Shown piece by piece: positions 44,590 to 55,000 of a DNA stretch of 64,000 bases. Where the stretch lies: contig DCXY01000026.1 in assembly GCA_002329155.1 (NCBI GenBank), forward strand, positions 39,991 through 103,990, read 5' to 3'. The translations under genes were made by a program, and so were the position numbers. Source of the DNA: Stenotrophomonas sp. UBA2124 (lineage in GTDB: Bacteria; Pseudomonadota; Gammaproteobacteria; Xanthomonadales; Xanthomonadaceae). Under the pieces are notes generated by a model that made no database searches, was not told the origin of the DNA, and was given only the letters and a program-made list of their open reading frames with translations. Each line of letters starts with the position of its first letter. The stretch's first letter is position 1.

Positions 44590-45885
44590 TTACAGCAGCC
44601 GCTCACGCAGTGCGGCGTACTCCGGTGCGCAGGGCTCGGCGTGCGTCGGGCGCTTGAGCAGCTCAGCCAATGCCGGCGGCACCGGCACCTCGTGGCCGAT
44701 CAACGGCTCCACCACCGACTCGAACTTGGCCGGGTGCGCGGTGGCAGCCACGGCCCAATGTTCATCGGCCGCCGCTTCGCCGCTGGCACGCAGCTGCTCC
44801 AATACCTGCACGGCCGTTGCCGTATGCGGGCAGAACACCTCGCCATGACGCTGATGGCGGCGCGCGATGGTCCCGCGGATGCCGGCGTCGTCCACCGCAC
44901 GCGAAACAAAGGCCTGGCGCAGGGCGGCATCGTCCTCGCGGTACAACCAGCGCAGGCGCTCGAAGTTGCTCGGCGCGCCCACATCCATCGCATTGGCCAG
45001 CGTGGCAACGCTGGCCTTGGGCGCGTAATCACCGCCGTCGAAATAGTCGGGCAGCACCCGGTTGGCATTGGTCGCCAGCACGATGCGCCCCAGCGGCACG
45101 CCCAGCGCACGCGCCATCACCGCCGCCATCGCGTTACCCAGGTTGCCGGTGGGAATCACAAAGTTGAGCCTGCCACCATGTGCCGCCTGGTGGCTGAGCG
45201 CGGCATGGGCGTAGTAGCTCATTTGCGGCAGCAGGCGCCCCAGGCTGATGCTGTTGGCCGAACTGAGCGGCACCTGCGCCTGCAGCGCGGCATCGCCCAG
45301 GGCCTGCTTGGCCATGGCCTGGCAGTCATCAAAGGAACCGGCCACGCGCAGCGCACGGATATTGCCGCCCAGGCACCCCAGCTGATGCGCCTGACGCGGT
45401 GACACCCGGCCGTCCGGGTACAGCACCACCACCTGCAGATTGGGCTGGTTGTGGAAGGCCGCTGCCACGGCAGCACCGGTATCGCCCGATGTGGCCACCA
45501 CGATGGTCAGCGGGCGCTCGGCATCGGCCCGCAGCCGCGACAGGCTGGCAGCGAGGAAGCGCGCACCGAAATCCTTGAAGGCCGCGGTGGGGCCATGGAA
45601 CAGCTCCAGCACATGGTCCTTCGGCGTCGCCAGCGGCTGCAGCGGCGCGGGGAAATCGAAAGCCTGTTCGCAGATACGCGGCAGTTCCGCTTCCAGCGCA
45701 TCACCTGCGAAGAAGGGCTGCAGCAGTTCCGCGGCGGTCGCGGCCAGCGAATCGCCCGGCGTAAGGGTGCGGGGCGCAGGCATCTGCTGCGGCACGTACA
45801 GGCCACCATCCGGCGCGAGGCCGGCGGCGATGGCCTGGCTGAGCGAAACGGCGGGCGAAGCGTTGCGGGTGGAGATGAAGTTCAT
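44590..45885 (-). CDS. thrC: Threonine synthase
   Basis: 431 aa. Fold-type II PLP enzyme: N-terminal FISTRNASPAVSLSQAIAAGLAPDGGLYVP, PLP Lys in FHGPTAAFKDFGARF, VVATSGDTGAAVAAAF, and FVIPTGNLGNAMAAVMA. Converts O-phosphohomoserine to threonine. Third gene of thrABC, 80 bp after thrB. Confidence 0.95.
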   Translation of the reverse strand: MNFISTRNASPAVSLSQAIAAGLAPDGGLYVPQQMPAPRTLTPGDSLAATAAELLQPFFAGDALEAELPRICEQAFDFPAPLQPLATPKDHVLELFHGPTAAFKDFGARFLAASLSRLRADAERPLTIVVATSGDTGAAVAAAFHNQPNLQVVVLYPDGRVSPRQAHQLGCLGGNIRALRVAGSFDDCQAMAKQALGDAALQAQVPLSSANSISLGRLLPQMSYYAHAALSHQAAHGGRLNFVIPTGNLGNAMAAVMARALGVPLGRIVLATNANRVLPDYFDGGDYAPKASVATLANAMDVGAPSNFERLRWLYREDDAALRQAFVSRAVDDAGIRGTIARRHQRHGEVFCPHTATAVQVLEQLRASGEAAADEHWAVAATAHPAKFESVVEPLIGHEVPVPPALAELLKRPTHAEPCAPEYAALRERLL

Positions 45886-45965
45886 TGTGGGGTCCGAAAG
45901 TGAAACCGGGCGGCAGATGCATACGGCGCGAACATGCGCCCCTACCGCACATGGAAGAGAGGCGT

Positions 45966-46910
45966 CTACAGCAACCTGGCGCCGGGGCTGTTGATCGGCG
46001 TGACCCAGCTCTGGCTGTCGAAGCCGGCAGTGGCAAACGCGGCCTGCACGCCAGCAGCGGCCGACTGCGCCGCCTCACGGCTTTCAAACCACGCGAACAG
46101 ACTGGGGCCTGCGCCGGAAATGCTGGCACCCATCGCACCGGCATCCAGCGCGGCCTGCTTGGCGGCATCGAAGCCAACGATCAGCGGTGCACGTCGCGGC
46201 TCGACCAGCACATCACGCAGGCCTGCGCGCACCAGTTCCGCGTCGCCTGCGTGGCAGCCGGCCAGCACCAGGGCCAGATTGCTGCTCTGGGCGACGAACT
46301 CCTTCAACTGGTAATCGCCCTGCAGGGCCGCGCGGGCACGCCGGGTTTCCAACAGCGCATCGGGGTGCACCAGCAGGCTGTGCCAGTGTTCCGGCACGGG
46401 TACCGGCACCACGCGCTCCAGCGTGGACAGCACCAGCCCGCCGAAGAACATCGGCCCAAGGTTGTCGCCATGGCGGCTGCCACTGGCCACCGCCTCGCCT
46501 TCCAGCGAGTACAGGTAAAGCTGCTCTCGGCTGAGCGGCGCATCCAGCAGTGCATTGGCGGCCACCAGGGCGGCCACGCAGGAGGCCGCCGAGCCGCCCA
46601 TGCCGGAACTGAGCGGGATGCCCTTGTCGATCTCCAGCTCAAAACCGAACGGCAGCGACAGCGCCTCACGCAGGGCGATCAGCGCGGCACCGGCGGTATT
46701 GGCCGCCGCCTCTCGTGGCAAAGCCACCGCCGTGCCGCGGATGGCAGCGATCCGCACCTCCGGCTCGGCGATGCGGCGCACCGTGACCGTGTCGCCGACA
46801 CCCGCAACCGCGTAACCCAACAGGTCGAAACCGACCGCCACATTGGCCACGGACGCCGGCGCGAACGCGCGCGCCTCGCGCAAGGGCATGGAAACTGCAG
46901 ATGCACTCAC
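45966..46910 (-). CDS. thrB: Homoserine kinase
   Basis: 314 aa GHMP kinase. FAPASVANVAVGFDLLGYAV at the N-terminus, ATP loop IPLSSGMGGSAASCVAALVAANAL, and MGASISGAGPSLFAWF near the C-terminus. Phosphorylates homoserine. Overlaps thrA by 4 bp (ATGA). Confidence 0.95.
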   Translation of the reverse strand: MSASAVSMPLREARAFAPASVANVAVGFDLLGYAVAGVGDTVTVRRIAEPEVRIAAIRGTAVALPREAAANTAGAALIALREALSLPFGFELEIDKGIPLSSGMGGSAASCVAALVAANALLDAPLSREQLYLYSLEGEAVASGSRHGDNLGPMFFGGLVLSTLERVVPVPVPEHWHSLLVHPDALLETRRARAALQGDYQLKEFVAQSSNLALVLAGCHAGDAELVRAGLRDVLVEPRRAPLIVGFDAAKQAALDAGAMGASISGAGPSLFAWFESREAAQSAAAGVQAAFATAGFDSQSWVTPINSPGARLL

Positions 46911-49420
46911 AGCCGTGCCCCTTCGCCCGTCGCCACCCGCAGCACATCGGCGAACACGCCCGCCGCGGTGACCGCCGGGCCAGCACCAGGGCCCTGCACC
47001 ACCAGCGGGTTGTCGCAGTACCGGCCGGTGGTGAACTGCACCACGTTGTCGGTCAGGCGCAGGTTGGCGAAGGCGTGATCGGCCGGCAGTTCCACCAGAC
47101 CAACACTCGGCTGCCCACCTGGTTTGAACTGCGCCACATAGCGCAGCACGCTGCCGCGCGAACGGGCATCGGCCAGGCGCTGCGCGAACGCCGCATCCAC
47201 TTCGTTCAAGCGCGCCATGAAATCATCCACGCTCGCGCTCTGCAGTGACGCCGGCACAAGGCTTTCCACCGCCACATCTTCCAGACTCAGCTCATGGCCC
47301 GATTCGCGCGCCAGGATCACCAGCTTGCGGGCCACATCCACACCCGACAGGTCATCGCGCGGGTCCGGCTCGGTATAGCCCATGCCACGCGCCTGCGTGA
47401 CCAGTTCCGAGAACGGCACGCTGCCGTCGTATTTGTTGAACAGCCACGCCAGCGTGCCGGAGAAGATGCCGGCAATCGCCGTCACTTCGTCGCCGGTATC
47501 CACCAGATCACGCAGCGTGGTGATGACCGGCAGGCCCGCACCCACGGTTGCTTCGTAACGGAAGCGTGCGCCGCTGGCTTCCGCCGCGGCACGGATGGTC
47601 TGGTAGCGCGCCAGCGGGCCAGCGCCCGCCTGCTTGTTGGGCGTGACCACATGGATGCCTGCCGCCAGCCAACCGGCGTAGCGGTCGGCCACTTCCGCGC
47701 TGCCACTGCAGTCAACAATCAACGTATGCGGCAGCCGTGCCGACAGCAGGTGCTCGGTGAACTGATCCAGATCCGCCGGCACCGCCGATGCCTCGAACGC
47801 GGCGACGCTGTCACCGTGCAGGCCGCGCTGGTCCATCAGCATGCGGGTGCGCGAGGCGATGGCGCGCAGGCGCAGGTCGAGCTTGGCCTTGGCCAGCAGC
47901 TGCGGCTGCGCCGCTTCCAGCTGTTGAAGAAAGGCGGCACCGACGTTGCCGGGGCCGATCACACCTACCGAGAACGTCTGCGGCGACAGCCAGAAGCCGG
48001 CATGCGCGGCACGCAGCGCCTTGGTCGCATCACCGCTGCTGATCGCCACCGAGATATTGCGCTCGGACGAGCCCTGCGCAATGGCGAGGATGTTGACCTG
48101 TGCCCGCCCCAGTGCCTCGAACAGCCGCGCGGCGACACCCGGCTGTCCGGCCATGCCGTCGCCCACCGCCGCAAGCACGCTGACATCACCGGTCAACTGC
48201 ACGCGCTGTACCTGCCCTGCCGCCAGCTCATGGGCGAAGGCGTACGACAGCGCATCGCGCGCCCGCTCGGCTTCGACCTGTTTGACCACGCAGCAGATCG
48301 AGTGCTCGGACGAGCCCTGCGAGATCATCACCACCGATACATGCGCGTTTCGCAACGCGGCGAACACGCGCTCGGCCGTACCCGGCACGCCGATCAAACC
48401 GGTGCCTTCGACGTTGAGCACCGCCAGATCCGGGCTGAGCGTCAAACCCTTGATCGGCCCATTGCTGGAACTGCTGCCGCTGATGCGCGTGCCCGGGTGT
48501 TCGGGCTGGAAGGTATTGCGGATGATGATGGGCAGGCCACGTTCGATGGCCGGCGACATGGTCTGCGGGTGCACCACCTTGGCGCCGAAATAGGCCAGTT
48601 CACAGGCCTCGTCATAGCTGAGCGCATCCAGCTGCACCGCCTCGGGCACCACGCGCGGGTCAGCGGAAAGCACGCCGTCCACGTCGGTCCAGATATGCAG
48701 CTCGTCGGCGGCGAACAGCGCGGCGAAGATGGCGCCGGAGAAGTCGCTGCCGTTGCGGCCCAGCGTGGTGATGTTGCCCTTGCGGTCGCGTGCCACGAAG
48801 CCGGTGACCACCAGCCGCCGCGCCGGATGCGATTCACGCCACAGCGCCAGCTTGGCGGCACTGACCTTCCAGTCCACGTCCACGCCGAGTTCGCCGTGGT
48901 TGACCACCAGCACCTCGCGCGCGTCCAGCACATCGCAGTCCTCGCCCAGTGCCTGCAGGTGATGGCCCAGCAGATGCGCGGAAAACACCTCGCCCAGGCC
49001 CTGCACGCGGTCCAGCACTTCCTGCGGCAGCTCGCCGATCACCGCCAGCGCCGCCAGCACTTCACGCAGACGGGTGAAGCGCGCATCCAGCCATTCGATG
49101 GTCGCGCCGGACTGCTCACCCAGCAGGGCCACGGCAGCGGCGCGGTGCCGACCACGCAGCTCGTACCAGCGCTCTTCCCAGCCTGCATCACCTGCGGCAG
49201 CCAGCCGCGCCAGTTCGATCAGCGCATCGGTCACCCCCTTCATCGCCGAGACCACGGTGACCTGCACCGGCTCTTCGCGCGCCAGCAGCAACTGCGCCAC
49301 ATGGCGGTAGCGCTCGGCATTGGCAACGGAAGTACCGCCGAACTTGTGCACGACGGTGCGGACGGCAGCATCTTCGACAGATTTGGCAGGCTCGGCGGGT
49401 GAAACAGCAACTGACGACAT
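46907..49420 (-). CDS. thrA: Bifunctional aspartate kinase / homoserine dehydrogenase
   Basis: 837 aa from the ATG at 49420 with GAGG upstream. Aspartokinase part (about 25-300) starts VVHKFGGTSVANAERYR and has FSGAIFAALF and WTDVDGVLSADPR; two ACT domains (about 320-470) are the threonine-sensing region; the homoserine dehydrogenase part (about 475-835) has VGVIGPGNVGAAFLQQL, TPNKQAGAGPLARY and FSGTLAWLFN. It carries out the first and third steps toward threonine and is a feedback point. Confidence 0.95.
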   Translation of the reverse strand: MSSVAVSPAEPAKSVEDAAVRTVVHKFGGTSVANAERYRHVAQLLLAREEPVQVTVVSAMKGVTDALIELARLAAAGDAGWEERWYELRGRHRAAAVALLGEQSGATIEWLDARFTRLREVLAALAVIGELPQEVLDRVQGLGEVFSAHLLGHHLQALGEDCDVLDAREVLVVNHGELGVDVDWKVSAAKLALWRESHPARRLVVTGFVARDRKGNITTLGRNGSDFSGAIFAALFAADELHIWTDVDGVLSADPRVVPEAVQLDALSYDEACELAYFGAKVVHPQTMSPAIERGLPIIIRNTFQPEHPGTRISGSSSSNGPIKGLTLSPDLAVLNVEGTGLIGVPGTAERVFAALRNAHVSVVMISQGSSEHSICCVVKQVEAERARDALSYAFAHELAAGQVQRVQLTGDVSVLAAVGDGMAGQPGVAARLFEALGRAQVNILAIAQGSSERNISVAISSGDATKALRAAHAGFWLSPQTFSVGVIGPGNVGAAFLQQLEAAQPQLLAKAKLDLRLRAIASRTRMLMDQRGLHGDSVAAFEASAVPADLDQFTEHLLSARLPHTLIVDCSGSAEVADRYAGWLAAGIHVVTPNKQAGAGPLARYQTIRAAAEASGARFRYEATVGAGLPVITTLRDLVDTGDEVTAIAGIFSGTLAWLFNKYDGSVPFSELVTQARGMGYTEPDPRDDLSGVDVARKLVILARESGHELSLEDVAVESLVPASLQSASVDDFMARLNEVDAAFAQRLADARSRGSVLRYVAQFKPGGQPSVGLVELPADHAFANLRLTDNVVQFTTGRYCDNPLVVQGPGAGPAVTAAGVFADVLRVATGEGARL

Positions 49421-49439
49421 CGGATCAACCTCGGATGGA

Positions 49440-49496
49440 GGCCCCGACACGCATCAGGATGGAGTTCCCCCGCATCCTGATCCGGGTGCGGGGCCG
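49440..49496 (-). promoter_or_regulatory. thr operon attenuator-like alternative hairpins
   Basis: Nested pairing ggccccg (49440-49446)/cggggcc (49489-49495) and atcaggat (49453-49460)/atcctgat (49474-49481) competes with a local hairpin ccccgca (49468-49474)/tgcgggg (49487-49493). No T run follows, so control may act on thrA translation or via Rho. A small CCTC/GAGG pairing could hide the thrA ribosome site. Confidence 0.6.
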
Positions 49497-49509
49497 TGGT
49501 TTTCGGAAA

Positions 49510-49647
49510 CTACGCGAAGACGACGGGCCGCACCGGGCGAATGCTGCCGGTGGTAGTAATGGTGGTAATGGTCAGCGCCTGGGGCGCAGCGGCAGGCCGC
49601 CCCGGAAGGGCTGGCTGGCTGCGGGTGGTGGCACGGAGGGCGTTCAT
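49510..49647 (-). CDS. thrL: thr operon leader peptide
   Basis: 45-codon ORF starting MNALRATTRSQPAL and containing the regulatory run LTITTITTTGSI, rich in Thr and Ile codons, just like enterobacterial thrL. It ends 89 bp before thrA, directly before the alternative hairpins. Slow translation at Thr/Ile codons should signal low charged tRNA and raise thrABC expression. The longer frame to 49836 lacks support. Confidence 0.75.
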   Translation of the reverse strand: MNALRATTRSQPALPGRPAAAPQALTITTITTTGSIRPVRPVVFA

Positions 49648-49933
49648 GGCCCAAGCAGACACCGGCCATGAATGGCCTGTCAAGTGCTGCAGCGCAAAAT
49701 GCCATTGATATACAACTTCGGCGAATACGTCGCTAAAAGTTGCAATTGTCATCATGCGCGAACGTCGCGCATCTTCCCGCAACGGGACTGGATCACCCCA
49801 CGCACTGCCTGCCATTGGCCAAGCCCGTGATTCCACCAGAAGTGCCAGCGGAAGTCCGCTCCAGATCCACCATCGGCACGTTCATGGGCACCATTGCGCG
49901 GCGCCGGGCCTACCGAAAGACCCGGAAACCGTC

Positions 49934-50875
49934 TCAGGCCGATTCGGCCAATGGTGTCGCCGGACGGTGCGCAAGCGCCGCCAGGATCACACCCGCGATC
50001 AGACAGGCTGCCGCCAGCAGCTCCGCCGGCATTGGCCAACGCTGCTGCCACAGGAAGCCGTACAGCAGGCCGAACAGGGTCTCGAACACGATCATCTGCC
50101 CGCCCAGGGTCATCGGCAGCGCACGGCTGGCACGGTTCCAGCAGGCATTGCCCAGAATCGAGGCAAACACCGCCACGGCCGCAGCCACCACCCAGAACCA
50201 GGCCCATTGCGGGCCGGTGTGCGCCGCACCGCCTATAAAGGCCACCGGCGCCATCAGCACGGCCAGGCCGCCCGTCGCCACGCCGGTCAGCAGTGACCAG
50301 TCATGCCCGGAAATCTGCGGCACCCGTGCCAGCCAGCGGGTATTGCCCACCGAGTAGGCCGTCCATGCCACCAGCGCGCCGATGCCACACAGCAGACCAA
50401 GCAGCCGCTGGGTGGAATCGGCCTGCACATGCGAGGACGCCAGCGCCACCCAACCCATCAGCAGCACCCCAGCCACGCACAGGGCCAGCGCGGGGGCCAG
50501 CCGCGACAGCGGCACGGCGCCCGGTTCCCGCGCACCCACCACCGCCACCAGCACCGGCACCATGCCGACGATCAGTGCAGCCGCCGCGCCGCCGCTCCAC
50601 TGCACCGAGATCGACAGCAGCACGAAGTAGATGATGTTGCCGAGCAGGCTGAGCCAGATCAGCGCGGTCCATTCCACCTTGCCGATGCTGGCCCGCAATG
50701 CCGGCCAGCGCGGCACCAGCAGCACCACGGCAATCAGCCCATAGACCAGGTAGCGCGCGGCAGCCAGCTGCAGCGGCGAGAAATCGGACAGCACCGCCGG
50801 CGCCAGGAACACCAGCCCCCACAGCGCACCCGAAGCCACGCCATTGCCGATACCGCCCCACATCCGCTCGTTCAT
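49934..50875 (-). CDS. DMT-superfamily (EamA) transporter
   Basis: 313 aa from the ATG at 50875; a TTG at 50893 is possible. About ten hydrophobic segments in two EamA repeats (GVASGALWGLVFLAPAVL ... AALIVGMVPVLVAVVGA; LLGLLCGIGALVAWTAYSVG ... LGGQMIVFETLFGLLYGFL). Family members export amino acids or other metabolites; the position near the thr operon suggests but does not prove amino-acid export. Confidence 0.8.
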   Translation of the reverse strand: MNERMWGGIGNGVASGALWGLVFLAPAVLSDFSPLQLAAARYLVYGLIAVVLLVPRWPALRASIGKVEWTALIWLSLLGNIIYFVLLSISVQWSGGAAAALIVGMVPVLVAVVGAREPGAVPLSRLAPALALCVAGVLLMGWVALASSHVQADSTQRLLGLLCGIGALVAWTAYSVGNTRWLARVPQISGHDWSLLTGVATGGLAVLMAPVAFIGGAAHTGPQWAWFWVVAAAVAVFASILGNACWNRASRALPMTLGGQMIVFETLFGLLYGFLWQQRWPMPAELLAAACLIAGVILAALAHRPATPLAESA

Positions 50876-51008
50876 TGCCGCGTTCAACCTCAAAAAACGC
50901 TACCCATGCCCTGCGCCAGCCCCGGCCCGAAGCCTGGCGGCATTCACCTGGAAGCATGTACGGCCTGTCCGGGCAAAGCCGGTGCAGCCACATGAATACA
51001 CATAAGAC

Positions 51009-51040
51009 GAACGGCCTGCCGCACCAGCGGCAAGCCGTCA
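51009..51040 (-). terminator. Probable terminator of tRNA-Arg
   Basis: acggcttgccgc / gcggcaggccgt stem (minus strand, one mismatch) followed by TTCGTCTT, a weak T run. Confidence 0.55.
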
Positions 51041-51045
51041 GAAAA

Positions 51046-51122
51046 TGGTGACCCCGGCGGGGTTCGAACCCACAACCTCGTCCTTAGGAGGGACGCGCGC
51101 TATCCAGTTGTGCCACGGGGCC
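51046..51122 (-). tRNA. tRNA-Arg (CCT)
   Basis: 77 nt with encoded CCA. Acceptor stem GGCCCCG/CGGGGTC, anticodon loop CTCCTAA, T arm GGTTCGAACCC. Confidence 0.93.
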
Positions 51123-51201
51123 TTGCCCGGCAAGGATACAGGAGGCCGCAACGTTGACCAAGGCGCATCCCGCACCGGCAGCTGCTGTCGAGGCGGAGTG
51201 G

Positions 51202-51972
51202 TCAGGCCACCGCAGGGCCGGCGCGTTGTTGGCGTTCCATCAGCTCACCCAACCGCCCCAGCGATACCAGGTGCAGGTTGACCAGTGCCAGCCAGCCGTT
51301 TCGGTGCCACTGGAGCACGGTGGCCTCGTCCAGCGCCATGAACCGCTCCGGATCGACCACCCTGAAACCATCCACCGCGTACTGCCTGCCATCCGCCAGG
51401 GTTGCACCGGCACGCCGCTCTACCAGCAGGTCATGCGCCACCAGCGCATCCACGAATGCGGTAGTGGTGTCGAACTCACTCTTGTAGACCTCGCACAGCT
51501 GCAATGCCTGCCGCGTGAGTTCGCTGGGGGCATCGCCTTCAAACAGGGGCCAGCCCTGTCCGTCGTCCTCACGCACCAGCCGCTCAGAGGCGGTATCCAG
51601 CGCCAGCGCCAGCCGGTCCGTGCCCTGTACCGGCACGAACCCGAACGGGTAACGCCGCACGTAGGCAGGTACGTAATGCCCGCTTTCCCATTGGCCGTTG
51701 TCCACGAACAGGTTTGCGCCCTGCGACAGTGACAGCAGTGCCACCGGCACCGATGCATCGCGTGCGAACAACACCGGATAGCTGCGGCTGGCCTCGCCAA
51801 TCTCACCCACCACAAGCGGCACATAGGGGGTGTGCGCAGCGAAGCCCAGGTCGCCCTCCTTCAACCGCCAGCCCGCATGCGCCCTGGCATGCAGCACCAC
51901 GGGCGCACGATAGAACAGCGGAAGCGCGGAAGTAGCCGGCGCCTGCGCACCCCCAACTGCGTCAACGCTCAT
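51202..51972 (-). CDS. SapC-family protein
   Basis: 256 aa from the ATG at 51972 with GAGG 8 bp upstream. PF07277/SapC-like: ALPLFYRAPVVLHARAHAGW, VPLVVGEIGEASRSYPVLFA, GYWESGHYVPAYVRRYPF-type motif (here QWESGHYVPAYVRRYPFGF), and WHRNGWLALVNLHLVSLGRL at the end. The family is named after a Campylobacter surface-layer-linked gene; function is unsettled. Only 42 bp after the giant autotransporter gene on the same strand, so the two are probably one operon. Confidence 0.8.
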   Translation of the reverse strand: MSVDAVGGAQAPATSALPLFYRAPVVLHARAHAGWRLKEGDLGFAAHTPYVPLVVGEIGEASRSYPVLFARDASVPVALLSLSQGANLFVDNGQWESGHYVPAYVRRYPFGFVPVQGTDRLALALDTASERLVREDDGQGWPLFEGDAPSELTRQALQLCEVYKSEFDTTTAFVDALVAHDLLVERRAGATLADGRQYAVDGFRVVDPERFMALDEATVLQWHRNGWLALVNLHLVSLGRLGELMERQQRAGPAVA

Positions 51973-52014
51973 ATGAGCTTCCTCGGATGTTTCATGCATG
52001 GCTGTTTCTGTTCA

Positions 52015-55000
52015 TCAGAAGCTAGTCCTGAACCCAACAATGGCTTTGAGCCCATGGCTCTGCCCGAAATCGGCAACCGGCGTTTCGGCAGCCACTTCAC
52101 CAAAAAGCGTATACGCGCCATTGCCCCAGCTGTAGCTGCCACCGCCGCCCAGTTCCATCGTGGCCCTGCGGTCACGGCTCAGCACCGGGGTGCCATCCAC
52201 GTTCACCCGCGCATCTCCCTGCCAGTCGTAGGACACATTTGCCAGACCGTAGAAGCGTGTGGCCCGCACATCGCCGGACGCAGCCTCGCGCGATGCATGG
52301 TGGTCAAACGCAATGCCGATGCGCGTCTTCAGCCGGTTGCCGATATCCGCGGACACACGGGCCTGCGAGCGGTCCACATAACTATCGAAATCCACCTGCG
52401 CATAGCTCACCTGGAACTGCGGAGTGATGGCCCAACTGCTGCCCGTCATCACCCGCCTGCCCAGCTCGATGCTGACCGCCTTGCCCACGCCCTTGTTGCC
52501 CCGTGCCAGCGTGCCCAGTACCGACGAACGCATGTTGGTGGAGAACAGGTTGAGCTGGGCCTGGGCATCGAGGTACATGCCCTGCCGGCCGTACCAGGTG
52601 TACGAGGCGCCCACACCGTCACTCACGGTCCTGAGCGTGCCATTGCCGAAGCCCGACGTGATGCGGGTGTCCGCCTTGCCGTGATGCACATTGAACCCAC
52701 CGATGGACGCGGAACCATCCTCATGCTCGGCGGTGATCACATCCACGCCCACCTGCATCTTCCAGCTGTCGGTCCTGCGGCGGGCACCGGTAGTGGAAAC
52801 CTCCGGCGTGGCATTGAGCGTGCCGGAATCATAGCGGCCCCAGATGCCCGCACTGGCGCCAACGGGCGTCTGGCCGAACATCCGGTTGCCAACACGCTGC
52901 TGCAGCGTCGGCAGACCGTTGAGTGCAAGCAGCGTCTGCCCGTAGCCCTCATAAACCGGAACCCCCGGCTGATACAGCGGGCCATTGTCACCGGGATCAA
53001 CCGGCTCTCCGGGGTTGCTCAGTGACGAGCGCAGATACCAGTCGCCATCATTCGGATCAGCCACACCGTTCTTGTAGAGGCGGTAGGCATATGCACCTGC
53101 AACCACCGCCTGATGCCCCTGGAACTCGTAATCACCCGCCAGGATGAATTCACCAGCCGACACACCGGCGACATCGATGATCTTGATGCCGTTGACGGTC
53201 TGCCCGCCCAGACCACCGCGGTTGCTCACGGCCACCACCGTATTGCCGGCCGTGGCGCCGTTGACCACCAGCTGGCTGGTGGCCGAAGCATCACCGCCAA
53301 GGGCGGTATTGATCTGCAGCCGTCCCCCTTCGCCCAGATAGTCACCCAGCACCGTCAGCGTGCCCTGGCCATCACGCCCAGCCACCACCATGCCTGCGTT
53401 GCTGAGCCTGCCCACCTGGCCAGTGCCATCAAGGCGGCCATCCACACCCACGGCCACGTGGCCACCGAGGCGACTGTGCACGCTGAGCGTGCCGCCGGAA
53501 ACCACCACCTTGCCGGCATGACTGGCGTTATCGCCCACCACCGACAGCACGCCCGCACCCTGCTTGGTCAACGTGCCCAAGCCTGAGAACAGACCGCCGA
53601 AGGTGAAGCTGGTCCCTGTGGCTGTGTTGATTGCGCCATCGCCTGCCAGAGCAATGGCGCGGTTGCTGGTCAGGCTTGCACTGGTGGCCAGCGTGCCCCC
53701 ATCGATCGAAAGCGCAGCCAAAGAAGCACCGAGATTGGCATCGCGGGCGATCTGCAAGGTGCCGCCGTTGATGGCGGTGCCACCGCCATAGGTGTTGTCA
53801 GCGGCCAGTACCAGCGTGCCTGCATCGGTCTTGAGCAGCTGCGTACCGGCACCAGCCAGCTCCGCAGTGATCGTAGCCGTGTAGCCAGCGCCAGCACTGC
53901 TGCCATCGCCCACCCGGATGGTGGACTGCGGCCCCAGCAAGGTCAGCGCCCCACCGTCGATGACATAACCATCGCTGGCGAACTGCATGCCCGAAGCGGT
54001 CACCGCACCGGCGGTGTTGTCCACCGTCACCGTGCCCGCATTACCGGCAAAGATGGCAAAGCCGCCATTGGCGTACGCGGCATTGAACCGGCCGCTGTCG
54101 TCGGCCCAGTTCCGGTCCGTGCCGCCTACGTGCCAGCTGCCGTTGCCACCGTTCACCTCCCCATCGAACTTGGGACCCGCCGCACCGTCCCAGAAATTCA
54201 ACACCAGCCCAGCTGCATTGACCAGGTTCACCTGACCGACAACAGACGTTTGCACGGACAGGTCCGCGCCCGCTGGCGACACGCCCAGGCTCAGGCCGTT
54301 GTCGGTCAGCGCGCCACCATAATTGAAGACACGGTAGATGCCGCTGCCGAAGTTGCCACCCGCGGACTGGCTGACATTGAGCGTGCCATCCAGCACCAGG
54401 TTGCCGTGTACATCAACCAGATCATTCAGTGCGCCGCCTGCGACATCGGCCTGGCCGAACTGGTAGTTCAACACCGCGCCGGAGGCCAGCGACAGATTGC
54501 CGGCAAGGGTAAGTGTGCCGGTACCGCCCGCACCCGGGCTCAGGATGCCGCCATCACCAATGCTGACATCGCCGCCAAGGCTGCCGGTGCCACCCAGCAT
54601 GGCGCCTGCTGCCACTGTTGTGGTGCCCGCAGCGGCGGCAAGGTTGCCGTTGACCAGAACCGTACCGGCCTCGATGCTTCTGCCGCCGCCATTGCCGCCC
54701 GTGCCAGAAAGCACCAGCATGCCGGCACCAGCCTTGGTCAGCGCGCCCGGCCCTGACATCACTCCACTCAAGGCCAACGTTGCTGCTGCGTCCACGTCGA
54801 ACACGCCGGCACCCGCCAGGCTTACGTCACGTGCCGAAGCAACATCGGCCGTTACACGCAGCGCAGCTGCGTCAAGGCTGAGCCCGCCCGCCAATGCGCC
54901 CAGATTGCGGTCATCGCTGATCTGCAGCGTGCCGCCACGGACCAGGGTGCCGCCGCCATAGCTGTTGATGCCGTCAAGCACCAGGGTGCCTGCATCGGCC

